DNA of 26,414 nucleotides, taken from assembly GCA_964490635.1 (NCBI GenBank), contig CAZBCK010000008.1, positions 1 through 26,414 on the forward strand, in the 5' to 3' direction. Under the pieces are notes generated by a model. The model made no database searches. It was not told the DNA's origin and saw only the letters and a list, made by a program, of their open reading frames with translations. This document shows, in pieces, positions 21,268-26,414 of the stretch (the stretch's first letter is position 1; the number at the start of each line of letters is the position of its first letter). The position numbers were made by a program, and so were the translations under genes. This DNA is from JAYEHC01 sp964490635. Lineage in GTDB: Bacteria > Patescibacteriota > Minisyncoccia > JAHIHE01 > JAGLIN01.

Positions 21268-21927
21268 ATGAGAATTGACAGTGATATTCATTATTATGAT
21301 TCCGTTGACAGAAAATCAAAAAAGAGTGTTTCAAATAAAATAGCAATTTTATTTTCCTCGCTTGTTTTTTCTGTAACTATAATATTTTTTCTCGTTTCTC
21401 CCGAGTTTGAGCAAAAAAGATTAATAGAGCTAAAGAAAGAAGTAATTAGCAACAACTTAGAATTAAAATTAGATATGATCAATAGAATCGCAAAGTTCAA
21501 TAAAACGAATAAAGACTTAGACGATGATGATCTGAAAAAAATATATAATTTATTACCGGATGACAACAGCCTTAATAAGCAAATGGCAAGCGTCAGTAAC
21601 CTTGCTGTAAAAAACAGGATTTTGATCAAAGAGTTTTCTATGAGCGAAAGTAAAAGTTCTGCGTTAAATAAATCGCGGGATGACAAAAACATTCCGGAGT
21701 TCGAGAAAACTTGTTTTGATTTTTCTTTCAGTGGAAATTTTGTAAAGTTTATGTCATTTTTTAATTCTATTGAAAATAACATTCCTCTTATAGATATAAA
21801 AAGTTTAGATCTTATAAAAGAAAAAGAGGAGAAAAACAAGGAAGAGGATAAGGAAAAAGAAAGCAGGAAAAAGAAGAGCGAAAATATGCTTAATTGCGAA
21901 GTTACATTTTCATTATATCATTCATAG
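21268..21927 (+). CDS. pilO: Type IV pilus assembly protein PilO-like
   Basis: 219 residues. A cytoplasmic tail of about 25 residues, one membrane helix (about 26-45), a coiled coil (about 50-85), and a ferredoxin-like domain with the PilO pattern LLPDDNSLNKQMASVSNLAVKNRILIKEF, then FDFSFSGNFVKFMSFFNSIENNIPLIDIKSL. A lysine/glutamate-rich segment (about 184-206) precedes the last strand, MLNCEVTFSLY. PilO pairs with PilN in the alignment complex. Family sequence identity is usually low; topology and gene order carry the call. Confidence 0.8.
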   Translation: MRIDSDIHYYDSVDRKSKKSVSNKIAILFSSLVFSVTIIFFLVSPEFEQKRLIELKKEVISNNLELKLDMINRIAKFNKTNKDLDDDDLKKIYNLLPDDNSLNKQMASVSNLAVKNRILIKEFSMSESKSSALNKSRDDKNIPEFEKTCFDFSFSGNFVKFMSFFNSIENNIPLIDIKSLDLIKEKEEKNKEEDKEKESRKKKSENMLNCEVTFSLYHS

Positions 21928-21960
21928 AAAAACCGGGAGTATAATTTATATTTCGAAAGT

Positions 21961-22371
21961 ATGAGTTCACTTATTAAAAGATTTATAAAAGGGTTGAGTA
22001 AAAATATGGAGATATACATATCTATTTTTACATTTTTTATGTTTTTAGTTATTTCTGTTGTAATCATAAAAGAGGTAAATCCGGCAAAAGAAGATATTCC
22101 AAATTACTTTGAGTTATCAAAAAACCCATACACAAAATATGAAAAGCTTTTGAATAGAACAGACTTAAAAAAAATAATGGACAACAAGCAATTTCTTGAA
22201 ATGAGATACGATGGAAATGTTATAGAAAAAGAATATCCACTTGAAAAAGAAGATCCGTTTGCGGAGAAATTTGACGATGAATATAACGATGAATTTGATG
22301 ATGAATATAAAGACGGTGAGAGTGCCGAAGAAAACAAAAGCATGGACGAAGAAAAAAATAATGAAAATTAA
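21961..22371 (+). CDS. Small membrane-anchored acidic protein of unknown function
   Basis: 136 residues: a basic N-terminus, one membrane helix (about 17-36, ISIFTFFMFLVISVVII), a short conserved-looking part (NYFELSKNPYTKYEKLLNRTDLKKIMDNKQFLEM), then a tail with FDDEYNDEFDDEYKDGE that is almost entirely acidic. It occupies the place where pilP lies in proteobacterial pilMNOPQ operons, and a helper of PilN/PilO is plausible, but no PilP beta-domain or lipobox is visible. It starts 33 bases after the pilO-like stop. Confidence 0.7.
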   Translation: MSSLIKRFIKGLSKNMEIYISIFTFFMFLVISVVIIKEVNPAKEDIPNYFELSKNPYTKYEKLLNRTDLKKIMDNKQFLEMRYDGNVIEKEYPLEKEDPFAEKFDDEYNDEFDDEYKDGESAEENKSMDEEKNNEN

Positions 22372-22406
22372 TTACTTTTTACATAATTAACCAAATAAAC
22401 AAAAAT

Positions 22407-23072
22407 ATGGAAAAAACAAAACAAAATTCAACACTAATTATTGTTGTGGCGGTTCTTGTCTGCGTTGTTGTTTTATTTATTGTCTTAAGCAATAAAAACA
22501 AAAAATCGGAACAACCGGAACAGAAAAATCAATTTGCCAAATGTAAAGTATTATCCGACTCCTGCAAAAACAGTGATTGCAAATTATTCTTTCTTTGTAA
22601 TGAAAATGAGGCAGAACTTTCAGATTGTCAGGTTTATGACTGCGGAGATAATTATGGCGTAAGAATTACTAGCAAGGCTGGAAATATACAAGAAAAAATT
22701 CGTGAAAAAACATCTCCTTGCGACAACAAAAAAATACAAGATATGATTGCCAGATGTAGTGGATCATTTGAAGTAATAGAAAAGAAAAATTGTGAAAATG
22801 GAGAAGCAACAGCAAAGATTAAACTTAATGTAAAAGATGACTGTGAAATTAAAAGTGCTACGATGGCTATCAATGACAAAATGAGAATTGCTAGCGTTAA
22901 ACGAGATGAGGGATTTTATATTGTTTCAGTTAAAAGTTGTGGTGAGATCTCTAATATTAAATTGATTGGTGGCGGTGGAGTGGCAATTGAAGAAAAAATG
23001 GAAATTTCGGAAGAAGCACCATCAGAAAATATAATGGAAGAGAGATTTTTTGAAGGATCTCTTAAGAATTAA
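22407..23072 (+). CDS. Membrane-anchored cysteine-rich exported protein
   Basis: 221 residues. One N-terminal membrane helix (about 9-28, TLIIVVAVLVCVVVLFIVL), then a region with eleven cysteines outside the helix, largely in paired spacing (CKVLSDSCKNSDCKLFFLC, SDCQVYDCG, then single Cys near PCDN, RCSG, NCENG, DCEIK and SCGEI). The pattern suggests several disulfide bonds after export. The last ~35 residues are Glu-rich. No family recognised. It is the last gene of the apparent pilN operon and is followed by the branched-RNA candidate at 23134. Confidence 0.7.
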   Translation: MEKTKQNSTLIIVVAVLVCVVVLFIVLSNKNKKSEQPEQKNQFAKCKVLSDSCKNSDCKLFFLCNENEAELSDCQVYDCGDNYGVRITSKAGNIQEKIREKTSPCDNKKIQDMIARCSGSFEVIEKKNCENGEATAKIKLNVKDDCEIKSATMAINDKMRIASVKRDEGFYIVSVKSCGEISNIKLIGGGGVAIEEKMEISEEAPSENIMEERFFEGSLKN

Positions 23073-23133
23073 TTGGAAGAAAAACTATCAAAAATAAAAA
23101 CGCAGAAAGTCTGTTATCAGATGTTATTTCTAG

Positions 23134-23353
23134 ATTCTACTCTGAAGCCGAACACTTATAAATTAATTTTACTCTTTATTTATAAGGTTAACTCCACTAT
23201 TTCTATATTTTAAAAAATAGAAAAAATGCAATAAAGCCTTATAAATAAAGGAAATAACACACTTGTTCAATTGCTTAATTGTTTTATTTAATTGTAAAGT
23301 GCATTTTATTTGTGAACTTTAAGTGTTCGGCTTGAGACCCTAGCGGGTAGAAT
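23134..23353. ncRNA. Candidate branched structured RNA or MITE-like element
   Basis: This covers most of the 364-base gap 23073-23436. The outer stem ATTCTACTC (23134-23142) pairs with GGGTAGAAT (23345-23353). Next, AAGCCGAACACTTA (23145-23158) pairs perfectly with TAAGTGTTCGGCTT (23320-23333), 14 bp. Inside are two arms: CTTTATTTATAAGG (23174-23187) with CCTTATAAATAAAG (23237-23250), a perfect 14 bp enclosing a TTTCTAT/ATAGAAA hairpin (23200-23223); and CACTT/AAGTG plus CAATT/AATTG (23260-23301). A three-way-junction shape results. No open frame. Strand not determined. Confidence 0.5.
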
Positions 23354-23436
23354 TGTTAAAAAATATTATTTAATAATAAAATCAGAGGTTTTTTAGATTG
23401 AAGTGAATTGTTTATTTTCTGATAGGTTAACATTGC

Positions 23437-23679
23437 TTGTTTTCCGGTTGCGACAATATTACTAAGAATTTAAATATTAACAAGAGTGCAGATATTGAAG
23501 ATCTGGAACAAACTTGTTTATTTGGTAAATTGAAAAAATATGATGTTTCGGTCAGGAAACAGAATATCAGTAAACAAAAAATTTGTTGTGTTGACAACAA
23601 ATTGATTGGTCAAATCAATTTTGGCTTTTCAAAAAACAACGGTTGTCATTTGGAAAGTTTGGTTTTTGTAGATCAATAA
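23437..23679 (+). pseudogene. Possible truncated lipoprotein remnant
   Basis: An 80-codon open stretch beginning at TTG with LFSGCDNITKN, which looks like a lipobox (LFSGC) whose signal peptide is missing: an in-frame TAA sits 6 bases before the TTG, and no ATG lies upstream. It has further cysteines (QTCLFG, KICCVDN, NGCHLE). Either a decayed lipoprotein gene or chance coding; no family recognised. Confidence 0.3.
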
Positions 23680-23867
23680 AGGGAAGAAAAAGAATGTTTT
23701 TATCGTAGCAAAAAATATGAATGCGATTTTATTCTAAAAAGAGAGGAATAAAATTAAGGAGGCGGTTTAAGCTTGTTGCGAGATGGATAAAAAAATAAAG
23801 AGAGAAAATTGGACGGATTACTTGAAATAATGAATGCCTACGGGGGTTAAAAATGGATTCGTTGTAA

Positions 23868-23873
23868 TATAAT
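23868..23873 (+). promoter_or_regulatory. -10 box upstream of a small open frame
   Basis: TATAAT, 7 bases before the ATG at 23881 and about 190 bases before the repeat-protein start. There is no convincing -35. It could start a leaderless small mRNA or be the promoter of the large gene with a long leader. Confidence 0.4.
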
Positions 23874-23880
23874 AGTTAGG

Positions 23881-24051
23881 ATGAAAATGAAACAAGACGA
23901 TAGGAAAATATTTTGTTTTCTATTTAGAGATAGTCGCTTGAGAATTTGTTTTATTAATTTATTTATTCTGTGTTTTAAAATAACATTCCGTGCTAAGTAT
24001 GGTTTTTTAAATACTAAATATGGAACACTAAAATCAAAACGCAGAAACTAA
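23881..24051 (+). CDS. Possible 56-residue small protein
   Basis: Starts MKMKQDDRKIFCFLFRD, has a short hydrophobic stretch (RICFINLFILCFKITF) and a basic end (LKSKRRN). The stop lies 11 bases before the ATG of the large secreted protein. The only support is the -10 box directly upstream and the close spacing to the next gene; it may equally be an untranslated leader. Confidence 0.25.
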   Translation: MKMKQDDRKIFCFLFRDSRLRICFINLFILCFKITFRAKYGFLNTKYGTLKSKRRN

Positions 24052-24062
24052 AAAGAAAAAAT

Positions 24063-26414
24063 ATGAAAAATTTTAAAAAAACAAAAATGCTGGCGCTGTT
24101 TGTTTTGGCGTTGGGATTTTCTTTGACAAGTTGGAGTCAGGTGGCGGTTTCAGAGGCGGAGGCTATTGGTTTTGTCAGACATACTATCTATGCAGATCCT
24201 GATGGCACTGGTGCTAGTTCTGTCTATCCCGTTGATATAAACAATGACGGTAATATAGACATCTTGGGGATAACACTCTTTGATGGTATTTATTGGTATG
24301 AAAACGACGGCAGTGAAAATTTCACCGGACATTTCATTGATACTACCAACAAAGATCGTTCTGTCTACGCCGCTGATGTAGATAGCGACGGCGATATAGA
24401 TATTCTGGTAGCGTCAGAAAATGATGATAATATTTCTTGGTATGAAAACGACGGCAGTGAAAATTTTACTGAATATGCGGTTGATGCAAGTTTTGATCAA
24501 GCTAGATCTGTCTACGCCACTGATGTGGACGGCGACGGCAACATGGATATTCTGGGAGCGGGATATAACGATGATGGTGTTTCTTGGTATGAAAACGACG
24601 GCAGTGAAAATTTTACTGAATATGCGGTTGATGCNNNNNNNNNNNNNNNNNNNNNNNNNNNNNNNNNNNNNNNNNNNNNNNNNNNNNNNNNNNNNNNNNN
24701 NNNNNNNNNNNNNNNNNNNNNNNNNNNNNNNNNNACATCTCAGTGGCTCTAATTTTGTCCACTCCGCTGATATGGATAGCGACGGCGACATGGATATTCT
24801 GGAGTCGGTATATTATTTTAGCAGAAATGATGATATTGTTTGGTGGAAAAACGACGGCAGCGAAAATTTCACTAAAAATATAGTTGATAACAGTCTTATC
24901 CGAGCTAGCTCTGTCTACGCCGCTGATGTAGATAGCGACGGCAACATGGATATTCTGGGAGCGGGGTATGGCGGCGATGATATTTATTGGTATGAAAACG
25001 ACGGCAACGAAAATTTCACTAGACACACTCTTGATATGTTTTCTAAGGGTGCTAGCTCTGTCTACGCCGCTGATGTAGATAGCGACGGCAACATGGATAT
25101 TCTGGGAACGACTGTTGGCGTCGGTGCTTATTGGTATGAAAACGATGGCAACGAAAATTTCACTAGACATTTCATTGATCCGTTTTTTAACAATGGCAGT
25201 TTTATCTACGCCGCTGATGTAGATAGCGACGGCGACATGGATATTCTGGGATCGGCGTATAGCGATGATGGTTTTGTCTGGTATGAAAATGATTTAATAG
25301 ATTCCGCCTCTCCTATTCTCATCACCGAAGCAAAAGATGAGAATGGAGTTTTGATCTCAGATGGAGGAACAGTGCTTCTTGATGATACAGACACAATCAC
25401 TATTAATTCCAATGCTTCCGATGCTTCAGGAATATCAAACCACAAAATAAGATGGTGGCATTATGATAGCGGAGGAACTCCGATCAGCGCCGGTTCTGAT
25501 ATGTGGTATACCGGTGGAACTCATTCAATAACGATCCCCGGTCCTTTAAACGATGGAGATAGAATAGAATATATGTCTGAAGCGACTGATACTATTCCTA
25601 ATCCTACTACTTATGACCCTGCCTGCGCTTCTTGCGGGGTGAGATATTCGTTTACGGTGGTGGATACAAATACTTGGGCAAAGGCGTATGGAGATAGCGA
25701 ATTTGATATTGCTTTTTCTGTTCAACAAACCTCCAGCGACGGGTATATTACAGCGGGATGGACAAAAAGTTACGGAGCTGGAGAAGAGGATGCTCTTATT
25801 GTAAAATTAAATTCAGACGGCAGCCAAGACTGGGCAAAAACATTTGGAGGAGGTGATGATGATTTAATTATACCTATCCAACAAACCTCCGATGGTGGTT
25901 ATATTACAACAGGATCCACAAGAAGTTACGGAGCTGGAGAAGAGGATGCTCTTATTGTAAAATTAAATTCAGACGGCNNNNNNNNNNNNNNNNNNNNNNN
26001 NNNNNNNNNNNNNNNNNNNNNNNNNNNNNNNNNNNNNNNNNNNNNNNNNNNNNNNNNNNNNNNNNNNNNNNNNNNNNAGCCAAGACTGGGCAAAAACATT
26101 TGGAGGAGGTGATGAAGATTTAATTTCATCTATCCAACAAACCTCCGACGGTGGTTATATTACAACAGGATCCACAAGAAGCTACGGAGCGGGAAACGAG
26201 GATGCTCTTATTATAAAATTAAATTCAGACGGCAGCCAAGACTGGGCAAAAACATTTGGAGGAAGTGATGATGATTTAATTATACCTGTTCAACAAACCT
26301 CCGACGGCGGTTATGTCATAGTGGGAGCGACAAAAAGTTACGGAGCGGGAAACTATAGCGCTCTTATTATAAAATTAAATTCAGACGGCAGCCAAGACTG
26401 GGCAAAAACATTTG
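24063..26414 (+). CDS. Large secreted FG-GAP/VCBS and beta-propeller repeat protein (partial, two gaps)
   Basis: The N-terminus (MKNFKKTKMLALFVLALGFSL, then TSWSQ) is a signal peptide. Next come about seven visible FG-GAP/VCBS-type repeats of about 50 residues, each with a DVDSDGDMDILG calcium loop and a WYENDGSENFT strand (to about 25300). Then an Ig-like domain of about 125 residues (SPILITEAKDENG...RYSFTVVDT), then a second repeat family of 52 residues (NSDGSQDWAKTFGGGDDDL, then IQQTSDGGYITTGSTRSYGAG). DNA copies are nearly identical, indicating recent amplification. The reading frame differs on the two sides of each gap (24635-24734, 25978-26077), so each true gap length differs from 100 modulo 3. 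No stop is reached before the window ends. Likely a cell-surface or released protein in adhesion. Confidence 0.85.
24635..24734. other. Assembly gap (100 N) in FG-GAP repeats
   Basis: Exactly 100 N, directly after a 45-base stretch (24590-24634) that also occurs at 24438-24486, so the assembly probably broke on a repeat. The number of missing repeats is unknown. Confidence 0.95.
25807..26414 (+). repeat. 156-bp tandem repeats coding for the second propeller repeat
   Basis: The AAATTAAATTCAGACGGC segment recurs at 25804, 25960, 26216 and 26372. Spacing is 156 bases, or 256 across the 100-N gap, which is again 156 without the Ns. The unit codes for 52 residues. Confidence 0.9.
25978..26077. 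other. Assembly gap (100 N) exactly between two 156-bp repeats
   Basis: Left end ...TTCAGACGGC and right end AGCCAAGACTGG join perfectly as in the other copies, so the gap hides zero or more whole units. Confidence 0.95.

Larger units (their letters stand above)
23680..24062. other. Intergenic region before the repeat-protein gene
   Basis: 383 bases. It contains AAGGAGGCGG (23757-23766) without a useful start behind it, the -10 box TATAAT at 23868-23873, and a 56-codon open frame at 23881-24051. No repeat shared with the other regions was found here. Confidence 0.5.

Noticed and set aside
21294..21839. 181-codon minus-strand open frame
   Set aside because: It is the complement of the PilO-like gene; its Ser/Phe/Leu-rich product is the usual shadow of Lys/Glu-rich coding sequence.
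24613..25170. 185-codon minus-strand open frame and a CRISPR-like spacing of repeats
   Set aside because: The frame is the shadow of the FG-GAP repeats. The repeats are about 150 bp, coding and imperfect, without short unique spacers, so not a CRISPR array.

Overview
The window is an AT-rich bacterial chromosome segment that most resembles Candidate Phyla Radiation bacteria (Patescibacteria, Parcubacteria-like). The grounds are short intergenic gaps, the style of the ValS and Hsp20 proteins, a reduced type IV pilus set, a small GIY-YIG gene of the kind common in that group, and many AT-rich or palindromic intergenic repeats. TGA is an ordinary stop here (response regulator, mntA-like gene, pilD, gatC), which excludes the TGA-recoding lineages. 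The lineage call is inference from gene content, because no rRNA or tRNA gene was found. Four N-runs (3365-3464, 12391-12490, 24635-24734, 25978-26077) are each exactly 100 bases. They are scaffold gaps of unknown true length, and three of them fall in sequence that is repeated or likely multi-copy.

Layout. 1-2564: a compact redox / Fe-S group: the end of an Mrp-type ATPase, a SLAC1/TehA-type transporter, a ferredoxin-NifX fusion, a 2[4Fe-4S] ferredoxin with an Arg-Gly tail, and the catalytic subunit of a ferredoxin:thioredoxin reductase. 2774-6424: a membrane-anchored calcium-binding-repeat protein (interrupted by a gap) and valyl-tRNA synthetase. 6539-7132: Hsp20. 7311-14051: type IV pilus genes pilM, pilB, a CheY-like response regulator, pilT, a prepilin (only its first codons survive before a gap), a MNT/HEPN toxin-antitoxin pair and pilD. 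14470-19425: ligA, gatC, a GIY-YIG gene and gatA. 19743-23072: a conserved-looking membrane protein, pilN-like, pilO-like and two membrane-anchored proteins of unknown function. 24063 to the end: a large secreted repeat protein that runs off the window.

How it works together. The pilus genes supply a cytoplasmic and inner-membrane machine: PilM/N/O as the alignment complex, PilB as extension ATPase, PilT as retraction ATPase, PilD as prepilin processing enzyme. They are split into two blocks by ligA and gatCA, and no pilC is visible. The secreted repeat protein and the Ca-repeat protein are likely surface components. The redox group would move electrons from ferredoxin to thioredoxin-type disulfides.

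The most unusual content is non-coding. An inverted pair of a palindromic element brackets pilB and the response regulator, and one copy has a perfect 15-bp direct repeat at its ends. Two large candidate structured RNAs (or MITE-like elements) lie at 17613-17851 and 23134-23353. A GC-rich intergenic-type palindrome is inserted in frame in ligA. Heptanucleotide repeats lie inside pilD. Inverted dRS3-like palindromes flank the GIY-YIG gene. Several start codons sit 5-7 bases after a -10 box, pointing to leaderless mRNAs.
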